From Streptosporangium subroseum (lineage in GTDB: Bacteria > Actinomycetota > Actinomycetes > Streptosporangiales > Streptosporangiaceae): a stretch of 64,000 bases of DNA. Shown piece by piece: positions 25,713 to 34,144 of the stretch (the first letter of the stretch is position 1; each line of letters begins with the position of its first letter). Under the pieces are notes generated by a model. It saw nothing but the letters and a program-made list of their open reading frames with translations. It did not search any database and was not told the origin of the DNA. The position numbers and the translations under genes were made by a program. Location of the stretch: positions 1-64,000 of the forward strand of contig NZ_FZOD01000039.1 in NCBI RefSeq assembly GCF_900188345.1, in the 5' to 3' direction.

Positions 25713-26357
25713 ATGCGCGACATCGTTTTGATCTCTGACCCCCGCGTCTCCTCGATCCCCGTCGAGGAGTCCGGAGAGCGGTTGATCGACGTCCGGGGGC
25801 GGTTGCGAACGGACGACCGGCTGGCCGATCCCGAGGGGGCCTTCGCGCACCTGCGGGAGGGAGTGCTGGGCCGGCTGGAGGGCGCACAGACGCAGCTTCC
25901 GCCGGGATACCGGTTCCTGGTCGTGGAGGGTTACCGGCCGTTGGCGACGCAGCGACAGATCTTCGAGAAGTACTCGGCGGAGTTGCGGGCGACATTCCCG
26001 GAAATGTCGCCCGCGGAGATCCGGGTGGCGGCCAGTCGCTATGTCTCGCCCGTCGAGGTGGCCCCGCACACCGCCGGCGCGGCGGTGGACCTGACGCTGT
26101 GCACCGAGGACGGCGTCGAACTCGACATGGGCACGCCGCTCAACGCCACCCCCGAGCAGAGCGAGGGCGCCTGCTACACCGACGCTCCAGGACTGTCACC
26201 CGAGGCCCGCCACCACCGCAAACTCCTCGGCGTCGCCCTCGAGTCGGCGGGCCTGGTCAACTACCCCACCGAGTGGTGGCACTGGTCCTACGGCGACCGC
26301 TACTGGGCCATGACCACCGGAGCCGCCTCCGCCCTCTACGGCCCCCGCCTCCTCTGA
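25713..26357 (+). CDS. D-alanyl-D-alanine dipeptidase, VanX/DdpX family
   Basis: The ATG at 25713 gives 214 residues. All M15D peptidase residues are at VanX-like positions: Arg75 in EGYRP, zinc ligands His119 and Asp126 (PHTAGAAVD), catalytic Glu187 and zinc ligand His190 (TEWWHW). There is no signal peptide. It cleaves D-Ala-D-Ala in the cytoplasm. There is no VanH/VanA here, so this is more likely wall-dipeptide salvage beside the GlcNAc system than glycopeptide resistance. Confidence 0.92.
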   Translation: MRDIVLISDPRVSSIPVEESGERLIDVRGRLRTDDRLADPEGAFAHLREGVLGRLEGAQTQLPPGYRFLVVEGYRPLATQRQIFEKYSAELRATFPEMSPAEIRVAASRYVSPVEVAPHTAGAAVDLTLCTEDGVELDMGTPLNATPEQSEGACYTDAPGLSPEARHHRKLLGVALESAGLVNYPTEWWHWSYGDRYWAMTTGAASALYGPRLL

Positions 26358-26361
26358 TCCC

Positions 26362-26498
26362 GTACGGCACCGCCGCCTCTACGGTGCCCGCCTCCCCTGA
26401 CCCTGTACGGCACCGGCGCCGGTTACGGTCCCCGGCCTCAGGACCCCGTCCGGCACCGTCCACGGTCTCGGCCTCCGGCTCCGTACGGCACCGCCGCG
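26362..26498. repeat. GC-rich degenerate repeats (CCGTACGGCACCG box)
   Basis: The 140-base gap between two convergent genes carries at least three copies of a CCSTACGGCACCG box (near 26362, 26403 and 26482), with looser copies between. The boxes can form stem-loops and may serve as a terminator. No gene is present. Confidence 0.55.
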
Positions 26499-26499
26499 A

Positions 26500-28509
26500 T
26501 CACGCGCCCTCCCCGCGCCCGCCGACCCGGCGCACGACACGCAGCAGGTACTCCCTGCGGTCGAGCGGGTCGTGGTCCGACCTCGGCCGGGTCGGGACCG
26601 TGCCGCGGACCGGCCGGTAGTGGTCGAAGGCGCACTCCAGCACGCCCTCGCCGCTGGTCAGCGACGGCAGTCGCTGCTCCAACCCGTGCACCGAAGCGGC
26701 CGGGATCTCACCCTCCACCAGATACGACGAGCCCCGCGTCACCGAGGTCTGCGGCACGGCGCGCAGCCGCGACAGCACGGGCAGCACCGATCCGAACACG
26801 TCCGCCGGCAGGTCGAGGTGGAAGCGGTGCATCGGCTCGTGCACCCTGGTGCCGGCCTGCGTCAGCGCGCTCATCAGGACCAGCGGCGTCAGGTTGCGGA
26901 AGTCCCCGGCGGTGCTCGACATGCTCTTGTCGAAGACGCCGTGGGAATGGCTCTGCCGCGCCGCATAACCGGAATGCGTCAGGGTGACCGTGCAGTCGGT
27001 GACCTGCCATCCGTAGAGCCCCTGGTTCAGGGTCTCCCGCACGGTCTCCTCGACCGCCTTGATGAACGAGAACGGCATCGACCCGAGCTCGACGCCCAGC
27101 CTGAACTCCACGCCGGTGTCGATCGGCGCCGGCTCGACGCGCAGCCCGACGGTCGCGAGGAACGGGTTGGACTCGGCGTGGAGGATCTCGGCGGCCGCGC
27201 CGGTGCCGACCGGCCGTTCGATGTGGATGGTCGTCGTCTCGCGGAAGGTGACGTCGACGCCGAAATCCTCCGCCAGCGTTGCCTGGATGACCTCCTTCTG
27301 CACCTCGCCGTAGAGCGAGACGGACGTCTCCTGCCGGAGGTCGTCCTGTCGAAGGTTGATCAGCGGGTCCTGCTCGGCGAGCTGGGTGAGCGCGAGGTGC
27401 AGCGCTCCCCTGTCGGTGGGGCGGCAGGGGGCGACGATCGTTTCCAGGGTCGGCGGGGAGAAGTGACGGCCGTCCGAAGTCGTCGTGCGCGGCACGCCGA
27501 TCGCGTCGCCGATGCGGATGTCGCCGAGTCCCCAGAGCCTGCCGATCTGTCCCGCGGCCACCGCGTCACGCGACAGGTCCGAGCCGCGCTCGAAAACGCT
27601 GATCGCGGTGACCTTCCCCTCCTCGTCCTCGCGGAGGCGCAGCCGGTCCCGTACTCGTACCGTTCCCGAGAACATGCGGATGTAGGCGATCTTCTCCCCG
27701 GCCGGACCGCGTTCGACCTTGAAGACGGTGCCCGAGATCGGGCCGTCGGCATCGCCTTCGGCCGCGGGCAACAGCTCGGTGATGCCGGCGATCAGCGCGT
27801 CCACGCCCGCGCCCGTGATCGCCGAGCCGAAGAACAGCGGATGCACCAGCGCCTGTCCGGTCTGCGCCGCGAGTCCGGCGCGGAGCCGGAGGTAGGGGAG
27901 CGCCACCTCGTCGTCGACGTACGCGGTGAGGAACGCGTCGTCGTGGTCGGCCAGGAGGCCGATCAGACCGGACGTGAAGCCGGCGTCGGTGGCGCCGTAG
28001 GGCACGGAGAGCGCGTCGCGGGTGCCCATCCCGAGAACCGAGCCCATGGAGATACTCGCCGGGGTCAGCTTCTCGGTGATGCTCCGCACCACGCGTTCGT
28101 ACCGGGCGCCACCGCGGTCGACCTTGTTCACGAAGACGAGGGTGGGAATGCGCAGCCGCCGCAGGGTCCGCATCAGCACGCGGGTCTGCGCCTGTACGCC
28201 CTCCACGGCGGAGACGACCAGCACGGCGCCGTCGAGCACGTTCAACACCCGCTCCACCTCGGCGATGAAGTCCGGGTGGCCGGGTGTGTCGATCAGGTTG
28301 ACCGTGACGTCGTCCACGACGAAGGAGGCGACGGCGGACTTGATGGTGATGCCGCGTTGCCGTTCCAGCGCCAGGGAATCGGTCTGGGTGCTGCCGTCGT
28401 CGACGCTGCCGATCTCGTCGATGACTCCGGCGGCGTGGAGCAGCCGCTCGGTCAGGCTCGTCTTGCCGGCGTCAACATGCGCCAGAATTCCCAGGTTGAG
28501 CGTTCGCAC
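26500..28509 (-). CDS. Tet(M)/OtrA-type ribosomal-protection GTPase
   Basis: A 669-residue EF-G-like translational GTPase. G motifs: AHVDAGKTS near residue 10, RQRGITI, DTPGHPDF near 75, and NKVD near 130. The C-terminal part has the ribosomal-protection fold (SYLVEGEIPAASVHGLEQRLPSLTSGEGV) rather than EF-G. OtrA protects ribosomes of tetracycline producers; many actinomycetes carry homologues of unproven drug range. The GTG start has an AAGGAC ribosome site that lies inside an upstream leader reading frame. It is not part of the NRPS operon, so self-resistance is only a possibility. Confidence 0.88.
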   Translation of the reverse strand: MRTLNLGILAHVDAGKTSLTERLLHAAGVIDEIGSVDDGSTQTDSLALERQRGITIKSAVASFVVDDVTVNLIDTPGHPDFIAEVERVLNVLDGAVLVVSAVEGVQAQTRVLMRTLRRLRIPTLVFVNKVDRGGARYERVVRSITEKLTPASISMGSVLGMGTRDALSVPYGATDAGFTSGLIGLLADHDDAFLTAYVDDEVALPYLRLRAGLAAQTGQALVHPLFFGSAITGAGVDALIAGITELLPAAEGDADGPISGTVFKVERGPAGEKIAYIRMFSGTVRVRDRLRLREDEEGKVTAISVFERGSDLSRDAVAAGQIGRLWGLGDIRIGDAIGVPRTTTSDGRHFSPPTLETIVAPCRPTDRGALHLALTQLAEQDPLINLRQDDLRQETSVSLYGEVQKEVIQATLAEDFGVDVTFRETTTIHIERPVGTGAAAEILHAESNPFLATVGLRVEPAPIDTGVEFRLGVELGSMPFSFIKAVEETVRETLNQGLYGWQVTDCTVTLTHSGYAARQSHSHGVFDKSMSSTAGDFRNLTPLVLMSALTQAGTRVHEPMHRFHLDLPADVFGSVLPVLSRLRAVPQTSVTRGSSYLVEGEIPAASVHGLEQRLPSLTSGEGVLECAFDHYRPVRGTVPTRPRSDHDPLDRREYLLRVVRRVGGRGEGA

Positions 28510-28573
28510 GATGTGTCATGTCCTTGAGATAGATGGCGATTCCCTCCTGGATGGACATGAACGCTCGGCACAT
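28472..28573 (-). CDS. Leader peptide of the ribosomal-protection gene (33 aa)
   Basis: The reverse strand has an ATG at 28573 after a strong GAGGAG site, coding 33 residues (begins MCRAFMSIQEGIAIYLKDM) and ending inside the OtrA-like gene. The ribosome site and start of the large gene lie within this frame, in another phase. Translation of the leader therefore must affect the main gene. A perfect hairpin directly upstream could switch. This is the pattern of antibiotic-induced attenuation. Confidence 0.5.
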   Translation of the reverse strand: MCRAFMSIQEGIAIYLKDMTHRANAQPGNSGAC

Positions 28574-28596
28574 GGTGGTGGCTCCTCGGTTGATCG

Positions 28597-28616
28597 GCTG
28601 TCCTTGGAAGGACAGC
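28597..28616 (-). promoter_or_regulatory. Leader hairpin that can compete with the main ribosome site
   Basis: On the reverse strand GCTGTCCTT and AAGGACAGC form a 9-bp stem with a two-base loop. The GTCCTT arm can alternatively pair with the AAGGAC Shine-Dalgarno sequence of the OtrA-like gene at 28520-28525. This gives two exclusive structures, one of which would hide that ribosome site. Confidence 0.5.
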
Positions 28617-28655
28617 AGACGGCCGCTCCGGAAGGCAACCGATTTACCGGGCCGC

Positions 28656-29024
28656 TCAGAGGATGAGGTGGGCCGTCGATGGTGGCCCGGTGCGTGTTGT
28701 GCGGACCCGAGGCGCCCCGCCGTTCTCCGGGAAGGCGATGTGGTCCCGCATGGCCCAGATCCCGGTGGCGGTGTCGGGGCCGGTGATCTCGATCTCGGGC
28801 ATGTATCCGGTATGCGCGCTCACGGCGTCGCCGAGCCACGCGCGGGTGACGGAGACGAACTCGTCGGGTGTCCTGACGACCCCGCCGACCTCCACCCGCG
28901 CGTCCGAGGTGAACACCTCGCGCCAGGCATCCCAGTCCTTGGTGTCGAGGTGGCGGAAGTAACGCGCCTTGAGCTGCTTGATCTCCTCGACGTCCGACAG
29001 TCGTCGTAGCGTGTCGTTTTCCAC
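28656..29024 (-). CDS. SnoaL-like (NTF2-fold) protein, C-terminally truncated
   Basis: A 122-residue protein from a GTG after GGGAGG. The SnoaL_4 core is clear (VEEIKQLKARYFRHLDTKDWDAWREVFTSDARVEVGG, AHTGYMPEIEI, ATGIWAMRDHIAFPENGG). The last strands (family ...GHYHExYxxxxGxWrIxxxxLtRL) are replaced by an unrelated Thr/Arg/Pro tail, so about 25-30 residues are lost. No other frame restores them. The protein may be unfolded or a remnant. Confidence 0.7.
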   Translation of the reverse strand: MENDTLRRLSDVEEIKQLKARYFRHLDTKDWDAWREVFTSDARVEVGGVVRTPDEFVSVTRAWLGDAVSAHTGYMPEIEITGPDTATGIWAMRDHIAFPENGGAPRVRTTRTGPPSTAHLIL

Positions 29025-29094
29025 GGGGCCTCCCAGTGTGGTGATCGCCGAAGAACGGCCGCTGCCACCCGTCCGGACTCTGCTCTTAAAAATC

Positions 29095-29113
29095 TTGACT
29101 GATCGTTACAGAT
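29095..29113 (-). promoter_or_regulatory. Operator-like 19-mer, copy 1
   Basis: TTGACTGATCGTTACAGAT, 71 bases before the SnoaL-like gene. An inverted copy with one mismatch lies 91 bases away before the GH16 gene. Confidence 0.6.
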
Positions 29114-29185
29114 TTTGGGCATGGGAAACCCGGGCGCAGTCTTGGCGTCGAACCCCGACCTGTGCCGTGCGAGGACCCTACGCTT

Positions 29186-29204
29186 ATCTGTAACGATCGG
29201 TCAA
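29186..29204 (+). promoter_or_regulatory. Operator-like 19-mer, copy 2 (inverted)
   Basis: ATCTGTAACGATCGGTCAA is the reverse complement of copy 1 with one substitution. It lies 103 bases before the GH16 start. The paired arrangement suggests one regulator, probably TetR-like, controlling both divergent genes. Confidence 0.6.
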
Positions 29205-29306
29205 AATAATCAAGTGCGCCCCGTTTGGTGCGATGACCGATGTCGGCCCCCGTACGGAGCCATCGGCGGCAGGTCTCGATCCTGCTCTCCCTGCGAAAGG
29301 CGATCC

Positions 29307-30386
29307 ATGCGTCGTATCGTCCATATCCTGGCTGTCCTGTCCGTCGCACCGGTCACGGTGACCTTCGGTGCGGTCCCGGCATCGGCCGCGGTGACCGTTA
29401 TGGTGGACTCCTCGCCGACCAACCCGGACGCACCGGTGGCCGGGTCCGTGGTCGCCGCCGTCAAGTCGCGCGACCCGGGGAAACTCGCCGTGCGGACGCT
29501 CACCGGGGTCAACCCGCTGACGTTCGGCCAGGACTTCACCGGCCCGACGGGCGCCGGCCCGAACACCGGCCTGAGCTCGCCGGTCTGGTTCAACGACCCC
29601 TGCTGGAAGCGGGGCTGCACCGGCACCCTCGCCGAATACAGGCTCGACCACGCTCAGCTGGACGGGCAGGGACACCTCGTGCTCACCGCCGACCGGGCCG
29701 TCACCCCGGGCGCCCGGTGCGGCCCCGTCGCCTGCCGCTACGCCTCAGCCCGGCTGAGCATGCTCGACTGGGAAGGTGGCGAGGGGCTCTCCTCCTGGGC
29801 TCAGGCGGGCGGCCACCTGGAGGCGCGGATGCGGGCTCCGCTGGGCAAGGGCCTGTGGCCGGCCTTCTGGACGGTCGGTGCGAACAGCGCCGAGGTCCGC
29901 TGGCCCGCCAGCGGCGAGATCGACGTGATGGAGGCGCTCGGCGACCATCCGACGCTCGTCGAGCAGCACGCGCATAACGGGATGCCGGACGATGGCTTCG
30001 CCGGCAGCCCGACACCGCCGGCCGAGCGGCACGCGCACGACTGGGCGCCGGACATCGACTTCGGCGGCAGCACGACGCTGCCGGCCGGGCAGACGATCGC
30101 CGGCTGGCACACCTACGCCGTGGACTGGGACGCGGGCGCCAACGGGTACCTGAAGTGGTCGGTCGACGGCGTGGTCACCCGTACGCTGACCGCGGCCCAG
30201 GCCGGTCCCGCGTGGGCGCAGTCGTTCCGCGACCCCCACGCGATGATCCTGGACCTGGCCGTGGGCGGCGGCGAATGGGTCGGGGAGCCTGACGCCGGCA
30301 CCGTGTTCCCCGCCCGGCTCGAGGTGGACTGGGTCCGGGCGTACAGAAACCCGATGGCGGACAGCGTGGGACGGCACTGCGGATAG
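29307..30386 (+). CDS. Secreted GH16 glycoside hydrolase
   Basis: The ATG at 29307 follows AAAGG and gives 359 residues. A Sec signal peptide (MRRIVHILAVLSVAPVTVTF, cleavage after ASA) is followed by a GH16 jelly-roll domain; the catalytic EIDVME motif (SGEIDVMEALG) is near residue 203, after GLWPAFWTVG. GH16 enzymes cut beta-1,3/1,4-glucans, agar or carrageenan; the EIDxxE form without an extra residue suggests the laminarinase/lichenase side. It shares the divergent operator pair with the SnoaL-like gene. Confidence 0.87.
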   Translation: MRRIVHILAVLSVAPVTVTFGAVPASAAVTVMVDSSPTNPDAPVAGSVVAAVKSRDPGKLAVRTLTGVNPLTFGQDFTGPTGAGPNTGLSSPVWFNDPCWKRGCTGTLAEYRLDHAQLDGQGHLVLTADRAVTPGARCGPVACRYASARLSMLDWEGGEGLSSWAQAGGHLEARMRAPLGKGLWPAFWTVGANSAEVRWPASGEIDVMEALGDHPTLVEQHAHNGMPDDGFAGSPTPPAERHAHDWAPDIDFGGSTTLPAGQTIAGWHTYAVDWDAGANGYLKWSVDGVVTRTLTAAQAGPAWAQSFRDPHAMILDLAVGGGEWVGEPDAGTVFPARLEVDWVRAYRNPMADSVGRHCG

Positions 30387-30673
30387 AGCTTGACGACGGA
30401 CCGCTGGCCTTCGTCGTCGTGCAGGTCGCCGATCCCAACGCCGTCGCCGTGCGCATCAGGAGCTTCGGTCGCACCCGCTGACGACCCGCTACTTCGGTAC
30501 GGGAACAGCGCCGCGTCGTCCAGCTGACGCGTGAGCCCGCCTGCCGTCAGGTCGGCCAGGACTTCCACCCCCGCGCCAGGCGAACGTGGTGTCGGCGCGG
30601 CGAGGCCCGGCGCGGAGAAGGCGCCGGGCCGTGCATGCGTCCGGGATCAGCTCGCCGAGACGGAGAAGCCGCG
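30387..30673. other. Intergenic region; possible short gene fossil
   Basis: Between the convergent GH16 and dimethylformamidase-like genes, bases 30380-30481 read on the forward strand as IELDDGPLAFVVVQVADPNA with about ten further residues and a stop. It has no good start or ribosome site and may be the end of a lost gene. Nothing else is visible. Confidence 0.25.
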
Positions 30674-32500
30674 TCAGAGGTCGGGGAGAGGGGTTCTCCA
30701 GCGGAGGGGGTGGCCGGGGGTGGTGCCGATCAGGCGGCCGGCGTGGGCGGTGAGGACGGTGCAGTCACCGGCGGTGCAGAGGTCGGTCCACTCGGTGGGG
30801 GTCGGCAGGGGCATCCGGGTGCGGATCCGGCCGGTGGGGTCGACGATGTGAAGGCGGGCGTTCAGGGCGGTGAGGGCGATGGCGCCCGCGCTGTCGTCGA
30901 CCCGGATCCATTCGGAGGCCTCCGCCGGGAGGCGCCACAGGCCGCCGTGGGCGGTGACGGCCCACAGATCGCCGTCCACCAGGGCCAGCCCCACCCCGCC
31001 GGAGGGTCCCCTGCCGAGCACCGTCCAGGGGGCTTTCGCACCCGGGTCGCGGTAGACGAGCCGGTTGTCGCCGGTCAGGCCGTACAGGCCGATGGGTCTG
31101 GTGGCGGACGCCTCTCGCGGGGTGGCCATGGCGACGACGCCGCCGCCGGAGTCGATCCGTTGCCAGCGCAGGTTCTGGCCGGAGACGTCCCGGCGGTACA
31201 GGACGTCGTCCACCCCCACCCCGTACAGCTGGGAGTCGCACACGGTCAGCGCCCGGATCGAGTCGCGGGGGCCGATCACCTCCCACCCGTTCACCGGGGA
31301 GGCCAGCCGGTCCAGCACGTTGCGGGTGATGCGGTCCACGGCCGGGTCGTGCAGGGTGTTGCCCCAGTTCACGGTGGAGGCGGTGAACACCGTCCCGGCA
31401 CCGAGCCCGAAGACGCCCATGGTGGCCATGCCGCCCTGGCCGTACCGGTGCCAGTGGCGCAGGTCGGCGGTGGCCAGGACGACGAAGGACGGCGGGGTGC
31501 CGTCGCGCCCCGTGGCCACCGGAACGCCGTCCACCTCCGTGAAGTCGCAGGCGTCCGTCTCGTAGCCGATCGCGCCCCGGCCGAAGGTGTCGCCCTCGCC
31601 CAGCTTGGTCCCCTCGAAGACCCAGTGCTCGGGGAACCGGGTGGTGTAGGACTCCTCGTGCATCAGCTGCATGTACGGCCCCCAGGTCCCGGCGCCCCGC
31701 CGGAAGCTGACACCGGTCAGGCCGTTCTCCGGCCGGTTCACCGGCGCACTGGACCACTCGACCGTGGTGAGCCCGGGCTCCACGGCGGACATCGGGTCGG
31801 CGACCGCGTCGCGGTAGCAGACCATGGTCCGCCCGTCGTCCTCCAGCCGGAACTGCCACCAGCAGGTGTTGCCGGAGAACACCGCCAGGTTGCCGCCCCG
31901 GCGGACGAACTCCTCGACGTTGTCGCGCATCTCCGCCGACCAGTACTCGTCGTGGCCGTTGAGCACCAGCAGCCGCCTGCCCGCGAGCAGGCCGGATCCC
32001 TCGTGAAGGTCGAGACCGGAGCAGTAGTCCACGTCGTATCCGGCCGGGCCCAGCCAGCGGAGCATTCCCTCCTCCCAGCGTTCGGGAGGCGGGCCGCCGC
32101 CCGGCCGGTCGAAGGAGACGCGCGAGGCCCGGGTGGGCTGCTCGCTCCAGTAGATGGACTCGCCGGGAATGCCCGCCCGGTTGTAGGCCTGCCAGGTCGG
32201 GAACGGGATCGACAGCAGGATCGGCGAGCTCGGCCGGGCGGCCCGTACGACGAAGTAGACCTCGCAGACGTCCTCGTCGGCGGTGAACATCGCGCGGTAG
32301 AGCGAGCTCGGCCAGTCCCCGGGCACGTCGAGGGTCCACAGGGGGGCGCCGAACTCCCCGTCGAGCACGGGCAGGTCCGTGGCCACGTCCTCCACCAGCA
32401 CCGAGCCGCGGAGGGGCGCCCGGGACGCGCGGGCGAGATGGAAGCGGAGCTCGCCGCCCTGGACACAGGAGGTGGCCTCGGCGTAGGCGTGGACCGTCAT
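30674..32500 (-). CDS. N,N-dimethylformamidase large-subunit-like protein with C-terminal beta-propeller-like domain
   Basis: The ATG at 32500 overlaps the stop of the upstream C gene (ATGA). The 608-residue protein has the DMFase large-subunit-type core: SIPFPTWQAYNRAG near residue 90, LLVLNGHDEYWSAEMRDNVEEFVRRGGNLAVFSGNTCWWQ near 170-210, and TVNWGNTLHDPAVDRITRNVLDRLA near 375. The last 210 residues are short repeated beta-strands (LYGVGVDDVLYRRD, IGLYGLTGDNRLVYRD, WAVTAHGGLWRLP) like a tachylectin-type propeller. No signal peptide. Last gene of the leftward NRPS operon, so a tailoring amidohydrolase is plausible; the substrate is unknown. Confidence 0.82.
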   Translation of the reverse strand: MTVHAYAEATSCVQGGELRFHLARASRAPLRGSVLVEDVATDLPVLDGEFGAPLWTLDVPGDWPSSLYRAMFTADEDVCEVYFVVRAARPSSPILLSIPFPTWQAYNRAGIPGESIYWSEQPTRASRVSFDRPGGGPPPERWEEGMLRWLGPAGYDVDYCSGLDLHEGSGLLAGRRLLVLNGHDEYWSAEMRDNVEEFVRRGGNLAVFSGNTCWWQFRLEDDGRTMVCYRDAVADPMSAVEPGLTTVEWSSAPVNRPENGLTGVSFRRGAGTWGPYMQLMHEESYTTRFPEHWVFEGTKLGEGDTFGRGAIGYETDACDFTEVDGVPVATGRDGTPPSFVVLATADLRHWHRYGQGGMATMGVFGLGAGTVFTASTVNWGNTLHDPAVDRITRNVLDRLASPVNGWEVIGPRDSIRALTVCDSQLYGVGVDDVLYRRDVSGQNLRWQRIDSGGGVVAMATPREASATRPIGLYGLTGDNRLVYRDPGAKAPWTVLGRGPSGGVGLALVDGDLWAVTAHGGLWRLPAEASEWIRVDDSAGAIALTALNARLHIVDPTGRIRTRMPLPTPTEWTDLCTAGDCTVLTAHAGRLIGTTPGHPLRWRTPLPDL

Positions 32501-33822
32501 CCGATGGGCTCCAGCACCTCGTGGAACGCCGCCTCGACCATCAGCGACTCCAGGTCGAACAGGTAGCGCTCCATGGCCTTGCGGGACAGGAAGCGGGTGT
32601 CGGCGGTGAGCGAGACGCCCAGCCCGCCGGGTTCGCCGCTCACGTGCAGGCAGAACCGGCAGTTGAGTTTCTCCTGGCTGAGCGGCCAGGTCAGGGTCGT
32701 GGCGTCCATCGCCCGCCGCACGGTCAGCTCGTCGTGGGAGGGGTCCACCCGGTCGGCGAGGCGCGCGTCGTTGAAGCAGCAGTAGGGGTGGATCGGCGTG
32801 CCCCGCTCCAGGCTGACCTGTGCGGCCAGCCGGTTGCGGTCGCGCGGGTCGTGGTAGGCGGAGCGGTAGGCGCGCAGCGAGGCGGGTCTGGCCGCTCTCA
32901 GCAGGTCGCGGAAGCTGTTGGCCCGCAGGTCCAGCACAAAAAGGCCCTCCTGGGAGAGCGTGGTGACCACGTTCGCGGTGTCGCCGCGGAAGCGGTTTCC
33001 CACGATCGGCAGCATCGCGCACACGTCGTGGTCGCCCGCGCGGCCGGCCAGCGCGGACGTGGCGGCCAGCAGCACCGTCGAGGTGCTCATGGTGTTCGCG
33101 GCGGCGACTTTCTGGAGGGCCAGTTCCAGCGCCCGGGAGACGAGCTGCGCCCGCCAGACGGGGGGATTCTCGGGTGCGTCCGTGGGCTGGTCGAACATGG
33201 TCGGCGGGATGCGCCGATACTCGCTCTCCCAGTACGCGGCGGCGGCCCCGGCGACCTTCAGGCCCCGGTCCGACTCCTGCCGGCGGGCCAGGTCCAGCGG
33301 CGAGGGCGGGGGCGGCCCCGGCAGGGCGCCGCGGAGCAGCAGCAGCCGCAGGTCCGTGATCGCGATCGCGGCGCCGAGGCCGTCGGCGGCCACGTGGCAG
33401 AAGACGAGCACGATGTGGGTGACCTCGCCGCCTGCGAGCACGAGCCCGACCCTCAGCGGCCACTCGTCCTCGTAGTCGAAGGCCGTCTCCGCCAGCGCGT
33501 CCAGCAGCTTCTCCGGGTCGCCGTCGGACACGGTGACGGGGATGGCGCCGGTGGCCTCCAGCGCCTGGTACGGCCCTGCCCCCGGGTACGGACCCGTCCT
33601 CAGCCGGGTCCGCAGGGACTCGTGCCGTTCCACGAGCGCGCCCAGGAGCTCGGCGGCCCGTTCCACGGTGAGCGGCCGGGCTCGTTTGGGCACCGCGAGC
33701 ACGCGGCCGAAGTTGAAATAGTGGTCGTCCGGCGCCGTCTTCTGAATCGCGTCCCAGATGGCCCACTGCCCCCAGGTCAACGGTGCGATTTCCGATCGGC
33801 TCCCCGAGAACCGGATGTCCAT
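32497..33822 (-). CDS. Stand-alone NRPS condensation-domain protein
   Basis: A 441-residue C domain: PLTWGQWAIWDAIQ at the start, ALVERHESLRTRL, then the active site VFCHVAADGLG. The first His of HHxxxDG is Cys, but the catalytic second His and the Asp-Gly are kept, so it may be active. It lies 14 bases after the free carrier protein gene and overlaps the DMFase-like gene. It most likely works with that carrier, either loading an acyl or amino acid or capping the chain. Confidence 0.85.
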   Translation of the reverse strand: MDIRFSGSRSEIAPLTWGQWAIWDAIQKTAPDDHYFNFGRVLAVPKRARPLTVERAAELLGALVERHESLRTRLRTGPYPGAGPYQALEATGAIPVTVSDGDPEKLLDALAETAFDYEDEWPLRVGLVLAGGEVTHIVLVFCHVAADGLGAAIAITDLRLLLLRGALPGPPPPSPLDLARRQESDRGLKVAGAAAAYWESEYRRIPPTMFDQPTDAPENPPVWRAQLVSRALELALQKVAAANTMSTSTVLLAATSALAGRAGDHDVCAMLPIVGNRFRGDTANVVTTLSQEGLFVLDLRANSFRDLLRAARPASLRAYRSAYHDPRDRNRLAAQVSLERGTPIHPYCCFNDARLADRVDPSHDELTVRRAMDATTLTWPLSQEKLNCRFCLHVSGEPGGLGVSLTADTRFLSRKAMERYLFDLESLMVEAAFHEVLEPIG

Positions 33823-33836
33823 GTGCTTCTCCAGGT

Positions 33837-34088
33837 TCAGGAATCGGAGCGTTGGGCCTTGATGATGTAGCGCTCCAGCACGTCCAGGTCGTCCAGCAGC
33901 TCGAACCCGTCCCCCGCCAGGTCGATCTCCACCTCGAACTCGTTCTCCACCGCGTCGATCAGCCGCATCTGCGCCAGGGACGTTATCCCCAGTGCCGACA
34001 GCGGGACCGTCGCGGCCATCGCCTCCTCGGCCGTGACCGCCCCGTCCGAAGCCGAGGCCACCATCGCGGCCAGCCGTTCCCTAACCAT
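33837..34088 (-). CDS. Free acyl/peptidyl carrier protein
   Basis: An 83-residue carrier protein: four-helix pattern with the phosphopantetheine serine Ser37 in ALGITSLAQMRLID. The ATG at 34088 follows AAGGAG. The motif (LGITSL rather than LGGHSL) suits an acyl or discrete aminoacyl carrier. Flanked by MbtH and the free C protein, it could hold the acyl starter produced by the rightward operon. Confidence 0.88.
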   Translation of the reverse strand: MVRERLAAMVASASDGAVTAEEAMAATVPLSALGITSLAQMRLIDAVENEFEVEIDLAGDGFELLDDLDVLERYIIKAQRSDS

Positions 34089-34144
34089 GCCGAGCTCCTT
34101 CCGCGCCGTCCCGGTCGTCATCCGCCGAGAGCCGGGTCCACTTG

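Noticed and set aside
25713..26357. Glycopeptide-resistance (van) cluster
   Set aside because: Only a VanX-type dipeptidase is present; VanH, VanA and VanRS are absent.
26362..26498. Possible CRISPR-like repeat array
   Set aside because: Repeats are degenerate, irregularly spaced and lack unique spacers or cas genes.
28656..29024. Frameshift restoring the missing end of the SnoaL-like protein
   Set aside because: No alternate frame downstream resembles the lost C-terminus, so truncation is the simpler reading.
29095..29113. Sigma-70 promoter with TTGACT as -35 box
   Set aside because: No suitable -10 hexamer at 16-18 bases; the inverted duplicate favours an operator.
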